NCBI GenBank assembly: GCA_036389035.1
Contig: DASVQQ010000007.1
Span: 372,001 to 436,000, forward strand
Source of the DNA: Jatrophihabitans sp.
Lineage (GTDB): Bacteria; Actinomycetota; Actinomycetes; Mycobacteriales; Jatrophihabitantaceae
Reading direction: 5' to 3'
Length of the DNA stretch: 64,000 nucleotides
Shown: piece by piece, positions 31,746 through 40,282 of the stretch
Position numbering within the stretch: position 1 is the first letter of the stretch
Layout of the letters: every line of letters starts with the position of its first letter
Program-made: the position numbers and the translations under genes
The notes under the pieces: model-generated
Database searches by the model: none
Seen by the model: only the letters and a program-made list of their open reading frames with translations
Told to the model about the DNA's origin: nothing

Positions 31746-32518
31746 GCGCGGCTCCGGTGGTGCTGGCCGCCGCCCAGGTGAGCACCGGTGAGGCGGTCGC
31801 GTTCTGGATTCTCGGGCCGGTCGCGCTGCTCGGCGCGATCGGCATGGTGCTGCTGCGCAACGCGGTGCACTCGGCGCTGTCCCTGGTCACGACGATGATG
31901 TGCCTGGGGCTGTTCTACCTGATCCAGCAAGGCCCGTTCCTGGGCCTGGTGCAGATCATCGTCTACACCGGCGCGATCATGATCCTGTTCCTGTTCGTGC
32001 TGATGCTGGTCGGGCGGGACTCGGCAGACTCGCTGGTCGAGACGCTGCGCGGGCAACGGGCGGCGGCCCTGCTGTTCGGGGTCGGGTTCGCCCTGCTGGT
32101 GGCGCTGGCGATCGGGAGCGCGTTCACCGGCCAGGAAGCCAAGAACCTGGACGCGGCCAACTCCCGGTCCGGCACCAATGTCAACGGGATCGCGGAACTG
32201 CTGTTCACCAAGTACCTCTTCGCCTTCGAGCTGACCTCGGCGCTGCTGATCGTGGCCGCCGTCGGGGCGATGGTGCTGGCCCACGTCGAGCGGGAGGGTC
32301 CGCGGCCGAGCCAGAAGACGCTGGCCAGAGAGCGGATCCGCTCCGGCCGGCCGCAGCCGCTGCCCGGGCCCGGCGTGCTGTCCTCGGGCAACGCGGTCGG
32401 CACCCCGGCGCTGCTGCCGGACGGCTCGGTCGCCGGCGAGTCGCTGCTGGGCAGCGGAGCCGAGATCAGCGTCGGCGCGCCCCACGCGCTGCCCGAACGG
32501 GAGGGTGATCGGCTGTGA
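31742..32518 (+). CDS. nuoJ: NADH-quinone oxidoreductase subunit J
   Basis: Membrane subunit with five helices. The conserved segment [23 protein letters not shown] is intact and includes the pi-bulge helix important for coupling. At 258 residues it is longer than usual because of a Gly/Pro/Ser-rich tail of about 70 residues after HVEREG. Start overlaps nuoI (ATGA). Confidence 0.95.
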   Translation: MSAAPVVLAAAQVSTGEAVAFWILGPVALLGAIGMVLLRNAVHSALSLVTTMMCLGLFYLIQQGPFLGLVQIIVYTGAIMILFLFVLMLVGRDSADSLVETLRGQRAAALLFGVGFALLVALAIGSAFTGQEAKNLDAANSRSGTNVNGIAELLFTKYLFAFELTSALLIVAAVGAMVLAHVEREGPRPSQKTLARERIRSGRPQPLPGPGVLSSGNAVGTPALLPDGSVAGESLLGSGAEISVGAPHALPEREGDRL

Positions 32519-32555
32519 GGCGGCTTTCCGGCGATCGTGAGGGCGCGGTCGCCTC

Positions 32556-32855
32556 ATGACCCCCACCTACTATCTGGTGCTGTCCGCGGCGCTGTTCTCG
32601 ATCGGCGCCGTCGGGGTGCTGGTCCGGCGCAACGCCATCGTGGTCTTCATGTGCGTCGAGCTGATGCTCAACGCGGTGAACCTGAGCCTGGTCACGTTCT
32701 CCCGCATCAACGGCACCCTGGATGGCCAGATCATGGCCTTCTTCGTGATGGTGGTGGCCGCGGCCGAAGTCGTGGTGGGCCTTGCCATCATCATGTCCAT
32801 CTTCCGGACGCGGCGGTCGGCCTCGGTCGACGACGCGAACCTCCTGAAGTACTAA
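32556..32855 (+). CDS. nuoK: NADH-quinone oxidoreductase subunit K
   Basis: A 99-residue, three-helix MrpC-like proton-channel subunit. The conserved membrane Glu in [17 protein letters not shown] and the second in [18 protein letters not shown] are present. Thirty-seven bases after nuoJ. Confidence 0.96.
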   Translation: MTPTYYLVLSAALFSIGAVGVLVRRNAIVVFMCVELMLNAVNLSLVTFSRINGTLDGQIMAFFVMVVAAAEVVVGLAIIMSIFRTRRSASVDDANLLKY

Positions 32856-32870
32856 GGGGAGCTTCGAACA

Positions 32871-34775
32871 GTGAACGCCGCTCACGGAATCCAGTCCGCA
32901 GCCTGGCTGCTGGTTGCGCTGCCGGCCCTGTCCTCGGCAGCCCTGCTGCTGCTGGGCAAGCGCGCCGACCGGTGGGGTCACCTGCTCGGCGCGCTCGTCC
33001 CGGTGCTGCTCTTCGGCTACGCCCTGATGCTGTTCTTCTCCATCAGAAGCGAGACCGGTGAGGAGCGCGTACGCAACCTGCACCTGTTCAGCTGGGTGCC
33101 GGTGGGCGGCTTCAACGTCGATGTCGGGTTCCTGCTCGACCCGCTGTCGCTGGCCTTCGTGCTGCTGATCACCGGGGTCGGCTCGCTGATCCACATCTAC
33201 GCGGTCGGCTACATGCGCCATGATCCCGGCCGGCGGAGGTTCTTCGGCTACTTCCACCTGTTCATCGCCGCGATGCTGCTGCTGGTGCTGGCCGATGGTT
33301 ACCTGGTGCTCTACGTCGGCTGGGAAGGCGTCGGGCTGGCCTCATACCTGCTGATCGGCTACTACTACACCCGCGAGTCGGCCGGCACCGCGGCCAAGAA
33401 GGCCTTCATCGCCAACCGGGTCGGTGACGTCGGGCTGTCGATCGCGATCATGCTGATGTTCGCCTACCTCGGAACCACCGACTTCGAGGGCGTCTTCGCC
33501 GGCGCGGACGGACTGTCCAACGGCGTGGTCACCGCGATCGCGCTGATGCTGCTGCTCGGCGCCTGTGGCAAGTCCGGGCAGTTCCCGCTGCAGACCTGGC
33601 TGCCCGACGCGATGGAGGGCCCGACTCCGGTCTCGGCCCTGATCCACGCGGCGACCATGGTGACCGCCGGGGTGTACCTGATCGCCCGGTCGGCGCCGAT
33701 CTTCAACCTCACCGAGACGGGCCGCACGGTGGTGGTCATCGTCGGGGCGATCACGCTGCTCTACGGCTGCATCTGCGCCTTCGGCCAGGATGACCTGAAA
33801 CGGGTGCTGGCCTACTCCACGGTCAGCCAGATCGGCTACATGTTCCTGGCTGTCGGGCTCGGCGAGGGCGTGTACGCGATCGGCATCATGCACCTGCTCG
33901 GCCACGGCGCCTTCAAGGCGGCGCTGTTCCTGTCGGCCGGTTCGGTGATGCACGCGATGAACGACCGAATAGACATGCGCCGCTTCGGCGGTCTGGCCCG
34001 GATCATGCCGGTCACCTACGGGGTGTTCCTCTGCGGCTACCTCGCCATCATCGGGTTCCCGCTCGCCACCGGGTTCTTCACCAAGGACAAGATCATCGAG
34101 GCCGCTTTCAACAAGGGCGGCGTCAGCGGCTGGGTGCTGGGCGGGGTGGCGCTGCTCGGCGCCGGCCTGACCGCCTTCTACATGACCCGGGCGCTGGTGA
34201 TGACCTTCCACGGCCGCCGCCGCTGGGAGGACGACGTGCACCCGCACGAGGCCCCGCTGGTGATGAAGGTGCCGCTGGTGATCCTCGGGGTGCTGTCGCT
34301 GGTCACCGGCGGGTTGCTGGTGTCCGGCGGCGCGCTGCAGCACTGGCTCGAGCCCTCGGTCGGGGAGTCGGTGGAGGAGGGGCTGCACACCATCTCACCG
34401 GCCGTGCTGACGTTGATCACGCTGCTGGTGGTCACCTTCGGGGTAGCCGGCGCCATCGTCGCGTTCGCGGTGCGGCCGGTGCCGGTCCTGCAACCGGCCG
34501 GCTCGCCGATCACGGTCGCCGCCCGGCGCAACCTCTACGCCGACGCCTTCAACGAGACGGTGCTCATGCGTCCGGGCCAGTGGCTGGTACGCGCCCTGGT
34601 GTTCTTCGACAACCGTGGCGTCGACGGCGCCGTGAACACCCTGGCCGCCGGCCTCGGTGGCGGCTCCGGCCGGCTTCGTCGGCTGCAGACCGGATTCGTC
34701 CGGTCCTACGCCCTATCCATGCTGGCCGGCGCCGCGGTGTTACTCGCGGCGCTGCTCGCGGTGAGGTTCTCCTGA
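32871..34775 (+). CDS. nuoL: NADH-quinone oxidoreductase subunit L
   Basis: Large antiporter-like proton-pumping subunit, 634 residues. It has YVGWEGVGLASYLLIGYYY, the broken-helix QTWLPDAMEGPTPVSALIHAATMVTAGVYL, LKRVLAYSTVSQIGYM and a long C-terminal lateral helix region. GTG start at 32871 with GGGGAG upstream. One-base overlap with nuoM. Confidence 0.97.
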   Translation: MNAAHGIQSAAWLLVALPALSSAALLLLGKRADRWGHLLGALVPVLLFGYALMLFFSIRSETGEERVRNLHLFSWVPVGGFNVDVGFLLDPLSLAFVLLITGVGSLIHIYAVGYMRHDPGRRRFFGYFHLFIAAMLLLVLADGYLVLYVGWEGVGLASYLLIGYYYTRESAGTAAKKAFIANRVGDVGLSIAIMLMFAYLGTTDFEGVFAGADGLSNGVVTAIALMLLLGACGKSGQFPLQTWLPDAMEGPTPVSALIHAATMVTAGVYLIARSAPIFNLTETGRTVVVIVGAITLLYGCICAFGQDDLKRVLAYSTVSQIGYMFLAVGLGEGVYAIGIMHLLGHGAFKAALFLSAGSVMHAMNDRIDMRRFGGLARIMPVTYGVFLCGYLAIIGFPLATGFFTKDKIIEAAFNKGGVSGWVLGGVALLGAGLTAFYMTRALVMTFHGRRRWEDDVHPHEAPLVMKVPLVILGVLSLVTGGLLVSGGALQHWLEPSVGESVEEGLHTISPAVLTLITLLVVTFGVAGAIVAFAVRPVPVLQPAGSPITVAARRNLYADAFNETVLMRPGQWLVRALVFFDNRGVDGAVNTLAAGLGGGSGRLRRLQTGFVRSYALSMLAGAAVLLAALLAVRFS

Positions 34776-36328
34776 TGCAAGACCTCAGCCTGCTCGGGCT
34801 CCTCGCCGTTCCGCTGCTGGGCAGCCTGCTGATCTTCGCGTTGCCGGCCAGGCGGATCCTGCTGGCCAAGCAGATCGCGCTGGCCGCCTCGGTGATCACC
34901 TTCGGCTACACCGTCGTGCTGGGCGTGGCGTTCAAGACCACCGAGGGCGCCGACCGCTTCCAGTTCAGCAACTCGTGGGTGTGGATCGAGAACCTGGGGG
35001 TGCATTTCGCCTTCGGGCTGGACGGCATCGCCCTGGTGCTGATCGCGATGGCCGCCCTGCTGGTGCCCTGCGTGGTGCTGTCGTCCTGGCACAGCTTCGA
35101 CAGCGTCGAAGGCGCTGAGGAGCTGCGCAGCACCACCCGGTCGCCCAAGACCTTCTTCGGGCTGGTGCTGCTGCTCGAGGTCTTCATGATCGGGGTGTTC
35201 GCGGCCACCGATGTCTTCCTGTTCTACGTGTTCTTCGAGGCCATGCTGGTGCCGATGTACTTCATCATCGGCAGCTTCGGCGGGCCGCGCCGGCAGTACG
35301 CGGCGATGAAGTTCTTCCTGTACTCCCTGGTCGGCGGCCTGCTCATGCTGGCCTCGGTGATCGGCGTCTACGTCAGCTCGGGCACCTCGAGTTTCGCCTT
35401 CACCGACCTGGTCGGCAACGTCCCGGGCGGCGCGACCCAGAAGTGGCTGTTCCTCGGTTTCTTCATCGCCTTCGCGATCAAGGCCCCGCTGTTCCCGTTC
35501 CACACCTGGCTGCCCGACGCCGGCGCCGAGGCGCCGGCCGGCGGCGCGGCGCTGCTGGTGGGGGTGCTGGACAAGGTCGGCACCTTCGGCTTCCTGCGCT
35601 ACTGCCTGCCGCTGTTCCCCGAGGCCTCGCGTGACTTCGCCAAGCCGATCCTGATCCTGTCGGTGATCGGTGTGCTCTACGCGGCCTTCCTGGCGATGGG
35701 CCAGCGCGACATGAAGCGGCTGGTCGCCTACACCTCGGTGGCCCACTTCGGCTTCATCGGCCTGGGGATCTTCGCCTTCACCACCCAGGGCGGCACCGGC
35801 GCCGTGCTCTACATGGTCAACCACGGCCTGGCGACCGGGCTGCTGTTCATCGTGGTCGGCTACCTGGTGGTCCGCGGCAAGAGCCGGCTGATCGCCGACT
35901 ACGGCGGCACCGCCAAGGTGGCTCCTCGCATGGGCGGGGTCTTCCTGATAGCCGGCCTGGCAGCACTGGCCCTACCGGGGATGAGCACCTTCATCAGCGA
36001 GTTCCTGACGCTGCTGGGCACCTTCACCCGGCACAAGACGCTGGCGATCCTCGCCACCACCGGCATCATCCTGGCCGCGATTTACGTCCTGCTGCTCTAC
36101 CAACGCACGATGCAGGGCCCGCTGAAAGAGAAGGTCAGCGGTTTCCGTGACCTCAACGCGCGCGAGATCTTCGCCGTCACGCCGCTGATCGTGCTGATCT
36201 TCGCCCTGGGGATCTACCCCAAGCCGGTCATCGACATCATCAACCCGGCTGTGCAGTTCACCATGAACGACATCGGCCAGACTGATCCGCAGCCCCAGCA
36301 GGCGGCCCAGCCCGGAGGAGCCAAGTGA
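34775..36328 (+). CDS. nuoM: NADH-quinone oxidoreductase subunit M
   Basis: Antiporter-like subunit of 517 residues. Visible motifs are FFEAMLVPMYFIIG (key Glu), FHTWLPDAGAEAPAGGAALLVGVLDKVGTFGFLR, MKRLVAYTSVAHFGFIGLG and GMSTFISEFLTLLG. ATG at 34775 overlaps the last base of the nuoL stop; nuoN starts four bases before its end. Confidence 0.97.
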   Translation: MQDLSLLGLLAVPLLGSLLIFALPARRILLAKQIALAASVITFGYTVVLGVAFKTTEGADRFQFSNSWVWIENLGVHFAFGLDGIALVLIAMAALLVPCVVLSSWHSFDSVEGAEELRSTTRSPKTFFGLVLLLEVFMIGVFAATDVFLFYVFFEAMLVPMYFIIGSFGGPRRQYAAMKFFLYSLVGGLLMLASVIGVYVSSGTSSFAFTDLVGNVPGGATQKWLFLGFFIAFAIKAPLFPFHTWLPDAGAEAPAGGAALLVGVLDKVGTFGFLRYCLPLFPEASRDFAKPILILSVIGVLYAAFLAMGQRDMKRLVAYTSVAHFGFIGLGIFAFTTQGGTGAVLYMVNHGLATGLLFIVVGYLVVRGKSRLIADYGGTAKVAPRMGGVFLIAGLAALALPGMSTFISEFLTLLGTFTRHKTLAILATTGIILAAIYVLLLYQRTMQGPLKEKVSGFRDLNAREIFAVTPLIVLIFALGIYPKPVIDIINPAVQFTMNDIGQTDPQPQQAAQPGGAK

Positions 36329-37890
36329 GCCCGCTGAACATCGTGCTGGCGGCCGACCCCCCGAACCTGATCCAGGCCCCGTCGATCAGCTACTCGGCGC
36401 TGTCGCCGATCCTGATCGTGCTGGGCGCGGCCTGCCTCGGCGTCCTGGTCGAGGCGCTGGCGCCGCGCGAGCGCCGGTTCCACCTTCAGCTCGGGCTGTC
36501 GCTGGTGTCGCTGCTGGCAGCCCTGGTCGCCGTCATCATGCTGCGCGGGCGGTCCACCCTGACCGCATCGAGCGCGCTGTCCATCGACGGCGTCACCCTG
36601 TTCCTGCAGGGCTCCATCCTGGTGCTGAGCGCGCTGTCGATACTGCTGCTGGCCGAGCGCGCGGTCGAGCCCGGCGGCGCCATCGTCGCCTCGGCGGCGG
36701 TGGTGGTGGGCTCACCGGCCGACCGCAGGCTGGCCAGCGGCGAGCGGGTCCAGACCGAGATCTTTCCGCTGACCCTGTTCGCCGTCGGCGGCATGCTGAT
36801 CTTTCCGGCGGCCAACAACCTGCTGCTGATGTTCGTGGCGCTGGAAGTGCTGTCGCTGCCGCTGTACCTGATCGCCGGCCTGTCCCGCCGGCGCCGGTTG
36901 CTGAGCCAGGAAGCGGCCATCAAGTACTTCTTGCTGGGCGCGTTCGCCTCGGCGTTCTTCCTGTACGGCGTGGCCCTGCTCTACGGCTACGCCGGCTCGG
37001 TGGACCTGTTCGACATCCTGCGGGCCCAGAACAGCTCCACCCAGTCCGACGTCCTGCTCTATCTCGGTTTCGGGCTGCTCATCGTGGGCCTGCTGTTCAA
37101 GGCCGGCATCGCGCCGTTCCACTCCTGGACCCCCGACGTCTACCAGGGCGCGCCGACGCCGGTCACCGCCTTCATGGCCTCGTGCACCAAGATCGCGGCC
37201 TTCGGCGCCATCATCCGGGTGCTCTACGTCGGCTTCTCGGTCAGCGCCTGGAACTGGCGGCCGATCATCTGGGGGGTGGCGATCGCCTCGATGGTGGTGG
37301 GCTCGATCGTCGGCCTGACCCAGACCGACCTCAAGCGGATCCTGGCCTATTCCTCCATCGCGCACGCCGGGTTCATCCTGGTGGGACTGGTGTCACTGGA
37401 CGGGGCGGGGTTGTCCAGCGTGCTGTTCTACCTGGCCGCCTACGGCTTCACCACGATCGCCGCCTTCGGGCTGCTGACGCTGGTCCGCGACGCCAACGGC
37501 GAGGCCAATCACCTGTCGCAATGGTCGGGCCTGGCCCGCAGGTCACCGCTGTTCGCGATCACCTTCACCTTCTTGCTGCTGGCCCTGGCCGGCATTCCGC
37601 TGACCAGCGGTTTCACCGGCAAGTTCGTGGTCTTCCGGGCCGCCTACGACATCGCCGGGCCGCTGGTGGTGATCGCGCTGATCGCCTCGGCCGTCGCGGC
37701 GTTCTTCTACCTGCGCATCGTGGTGATGATGTTCTTCGCCGAACCGGCCGAGGACGGGCCGACGGTGGCCATCCCGTCGGCGATGTCCACCATCGCCATC
37801 ACCGTGGGCACCGCGGCAACCCTGGTGCTGGGCATCTTCCCGCAGCCGCTGCTGGACCTCGCCGACAAGGCAGCTCGGTTACGCGGGTGA
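36325..37890 (+). CDS. nuoN: NADH-quinone oxidoreductase subunit N
   Basis: Antiporter-like subunit of 521 residues, completing the membrane arm. Motifs are FVALEVLSLPLYLIAGLSRR, FHSWTPDVYQGAPTPVTAFMA, LKRILAYSSIAHAGFILVG and GIPLTSGFTGKF. GTG start overlaps nuoM. Its stop overlaps the polyprenyl synthase gene (GTGA), extending the operon into quinone side-chain synthesis. Confidence 0.97.
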   Translation: MSPLNIVLAADPPNLIQAPSISYSALSPILIVLGAACLGVLVEALAPRERRFHLQLGLSLVSLLAALVAVIMLRGRSTLTASSALSIDGVTLFLQGSILVLSALSILLLAERAVEPGGAIVASAAVVVGSPADRRLASGERVQTEIFPLTLFAVGGMLIFPAANNLLLMFVALEVLSLPLYLIAGLSRRRRLLSQEAAIKYFLLGAFASAFFLYGVALLYGYAGSVDLFDILRAQNSSTQSDVLLYLGFGLLIVGLLFKAGIAPFHSWTPDVYQGAPTPVTAFMASCTKIAAFGAIIRVLYVGFSVSAWNWRPIIWGVAIASMVVGSIVGLTQTDLKRILAYSSIAHAGFILVGLVSLDGAGLSSVLFYLAAYGFTTIAAFGLLTLVRDANGEANHLSQWSGLARRSPLFAITFTFLLLALAGIPLTSGFTGKFVVFRAAYDIAGPLVVIALIASAVAAFFYLRIVVMMFFAEPAEDGPTVAIPSAMSTIAITVGTAATLVLGIFPQPLLDLADKAARLRG

Positions 37891-38900
37891 GCTATCAGTC
37901 CTCCCTCCTGGCTGTCGGAATCGAGTTTGACGACCCGGCTCTGGAAGCAACGGTCCGGGAAGGCCTGCAGACCATCGAGCTGGCGCTGAAGGCCGCGGTT
38001 CGTTCTGAGGACGAGTTCGTCGCCGACGTCGCGAAGTACCTGGTCAACGCCGGCGGCAAGAGGTTCCGTCCGCTGCTGGCGCTGCTGGCCGCGCAGTTCG
38101 GCGACGTCGAGGCCGACCATGACGGAGTGGTCATGTCGGCAGTGGTCTGCGAGCTGACCCACCTGGCCACCCTGTACCACGACGATGTGATGGACGAGGC
38201 GACCGTCCGACGCGGGGCCACCGCGGCCAATACCCGCTGGACCAACACGGTCGCCATCCTGACCGGTGACTTCCTGTTCGCCCGGGCCTCCGACATCCTG
38301 GCCGATCTGGGACCTGAGGCGGTCCGGATCCAGGCCCGCTGCTTCGAGCGGCTGGTGACCGGCCAGATTCGCGAGACGGTCGGTCCCAAGCCGGGAGTGG
38401 ACCCGATAGATCACTACCTGTCGGTGCTGGCGGACAAGACCGGTTCGCTGATCGCCACTTCGGCCGAACTCGGCGCCCGGTTCGCCGGGGTCGACGAGCA
38501 GACCGTGGACTGCCTGCGGGCCTTCGGCGAGCAGTTCGGCATGGCCTTCCAGATCTCGGACGACATCCTCGACATCGCCTCGGAGGCCGGGCAGTCAGGC
38601 AAGACGCCGGGCACCGACCTGCGCGAGGGCGTTCAGACGCTGCCGGTGCTCTACGCGCTGCAGGACAACGACGCGGCCGGCGACCGGTTGCGCGAGCTCG
38701 TCAGCAGGCCGCTCGAGGACGACGGCGAGCACGCCGAGGCGCTGGCGCTGCTGCGCTCCTCCGAGGCGATCCAGCAGGCCAAGCGCACCATGTTGGAGTA
38801 CGCCGAGTCGGCTCGGGCAACCATTGCCGGGCTGCCGGAGGTGCCGGCCAAGGCTGCCCTGCACGCCTTGGCCGATCTGGTCGTGGTTCGCAGCGGCTGA
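37887..38900 (+). CDS. Polyprenyl diphosphate synthase
   Basis: Trans-isoprenyl diphosphate synthase of 337 residues, making the long prenyl chain of menaquinone or a related isoprenoid. It has GGKRFRPLLALLAA, the first Asp-rich motif in LYHDDVMDEATVRRG, KTGSLIATSAELG and the second in FQISDDILDIASEAG. Chain length cannot be read from sequence, although context (menJ, nuo) points to a heptaprenyl- or nonaprenyl-type enzyme like mycobacterial GrcC1. GTG at 37887 overlaps nuoN. Confidence 0.92.
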   Translation: MSYQSSLLAVGIEFDDPALEATVREGLQTIELALKAAVRSEDEFVADVAKYLVNAGGKRFRPLLALLAAQFGDVEADHDGVVMSAVVCELTHLATLYHDDVMDEATVRRGATAANTRWTNTVAILTGDFLFARASDILADLGPEAVRIQARCFERLVTGQIRETVGPKPGVDPIDHYLSVLADKTGSLIATSAELGARFAGVDEQTVDCLRAFGEQFGMAFQISDDILDIASEAGQSGKTPGTDLREGVQTLPVLYALQDNDAAGDRLRELVSRPLEDDGEHAEALALLRSSEAIQQAKRTMLEYAESARATIAGLPEVPAKAALHALADLVVVRSG

Positions 38901-38935
38901 GCCGGGGTGGTCAGAGCGGTCCGGAACAAGGCGTA

Positions 38936-38953
38936 ACCTACGTAAGCGTAGGT
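38936..38953. promoter_or_regulatory. Inverted repeat (operator-like) before the desaturase
   Basis: ACCTACG-TAAG-CGTAGGT (38936-38953) is a perfect 7-4-7 inverted repeat, 31 bases before the desaturase ATG. The size and position fit a TetR-family operator; acyl-ACP desaturase genes in mycobacteria are controlled by TetR-type repressors such as MadR. The regulator here is not identified. Confidence 0.6.
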
Positions 38954-38984
38954 ATGAGCCGTCCGGACGTCGGAGAAGCCGTAG

Positions 38985-39947
38985 ATGACCATGACAACGC
39001 CCAAGATCCCGTCAGGTGCCGACGGCTTTCAGACGCGCCTGCTGCACGAGCTGGAGCCGGTGGTCGAGGAGAACCTCGAGCGGCACCTGTCGGTGGCCCG
39101 GCCCTGGATGCCGCATGACTACGTGCCGTGGAGCCAGGGGCGTGACTTTGCCTTCCTCGGGGGCGAGGACTGGAAGCCCGAGGAATCGCCGCTGGATCCG
39201 GTTGCCCGGACCGCGATGATCGTGAACCTGCTGACCGAGGACAACCTGCCCTCCTACCACCGCGAGATCGCGACCCAGTTCGGCCGCGACGGCGCCTGGG
39301 GGCAGTGGGTGGGCCAGTGGACCGCCGAGGAGGGCCGGCACGGCATCGCGTTGCGCGACTACCTGGTGGTGACCCGCGGGGTCGACCCGGTCAAGCTCGA
39401 GGGCCTGCGGATGCAGCACATGGTCGCCGGGTATGACTCCGGCGACAAGACGGCCCTGCAAGCAGTGGCCTACGTGTCCTTTCAGGAGCTGGCCACCCGG
39501 GTCTCGCACCGCAACACGGGCAAGGCCACCGGCTGCCCGCTGGCCGAGCAGCTGCTGACCCGCATCGCGCAGGACGAGAACCTGCACATGATCTTCTACC
39601 GCAACATGATCGCCGCCGCCTTCGAGATCGCGCCCGATGAGACGATGGCTGCGGTCCGCGACGAGGTGGTGGGCTTTCAGATGCCCGGCGCCAACATGCC
39701 CGACTTTCTGCGTAACTCGGTGATCATCGCCAAGGCAGGTATCTATGACCTGCGGCTGCACCATGACGCGGTGATCAGCCCGGTGCTGAAGTTCTGGAAC
39801 GTCTTCGATCGCGAGGGCCTCGGCCCGACCGGCGAGCAGGCCCGTGAGGAGCTGGCGAAGTTCGTCGCCCAGTTGGACGAGCAGGCGAGCCGGTTCGTCG
39901 AGCAGCGCGAGCGTGCCCGGGCGAAGGCCGCCGCGCGCACCGCCTGA
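38985..39947 (+). CDS. Acyl-ACP desaturase (DesA family)
   Basis: Soluble di-iron fatty acid desaturase of 320 residues that introduces a double bond into acyl-ACP. Di-iron ligands are visible as an early Glu in LEPVVEENLERHL, TEDNLPSYHRE, TAEEGRHGIALRDY (ExxH), VSFQELATRVSH and AQDENLHMIFYRN (ExxH). It needs ferredoxin and oxygen; no membrane segments. ATG at 38985 (a second ATG two codons later). It stands alone after the nuo operon with its own operator-like repeat, and is followed by a non-coding spacer. Confidence 0.92.
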   Translation: MTMTTPKIPSGADGFQTRLLHELEPVVEENLERHLSVARPWMPHDYVPWSQGRDFAFLGGEDWKPEESPLDPVARTAMIVNLLTEDNLPSYHREIATQFGRDGAWGQWVGQWTAEEGRHGIALRDYLVVTRGVDPVKLEGLRMQHMVAGYDSGDKTALQAVAYVSFQELATRVSHRNTGKATGCPLAEQLLTRIAQDENLHMIFYRNMIAAAFEIAPDETMAAVRDEVVGFQMPGANMPDFLRNSVIIAKAGIYDLRLHHDAVISPVLKFWNVFDREGLGPTGEQAREELAKFVAQLDEQASRFVEQRERARAKAAARTA

Positions 39948-40282
39948 GCAGATGGGCTGCCTCGGCAGCGCCTGATCCGACCGCCCGGGGCGGGGGCTTG
40001 GTCCGGCCGATGGGCATGCAGCGCTGCACATGTGAGCAACGCCATGGGGGGATCAACGGGTCCATCTCCCTCGTTGCCAATCACAGCTGACCCAATGGCT
40101 ACCTTATGTAACGCAAACCCGCCGTTCGGGAAATTGCTGGCGGAAATGCCCAAGTTTCAACTTCCCACGTATCGCTAATGTGTGGTTCCATTGCTACACG
40201 GTGTTCACTCCGTGTAAGCACAACCTCAACTTCTGCGCAAGATGACCGATATGAGTGTTATGAAAATCCCGCGGTGGTGTTC
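39948..40282 (+). other. Intergenic region before the Lys/Ala-repeat gene
   Basis: About 335 bases with no supported gene and lower GC than its flanks. It contains the inverted repeat listed at 40195-40216 and presumably the promoter of the downstream surface-protein gene. Confidence 0.5.
40195..40216. promoter_or_regulatory. Inverted repeat, candidate operator
   Basis: TACACGG-N8-CCGTGTA is a perfect 7-base inverted repeat with an inner ACAC-G-GTGT palindrome in its left half. Its architecture resembles TetR-type operators. It lies 67-88 bases before the proposed start of the Lys/Ala-rich protein. Confidence 0.5.
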
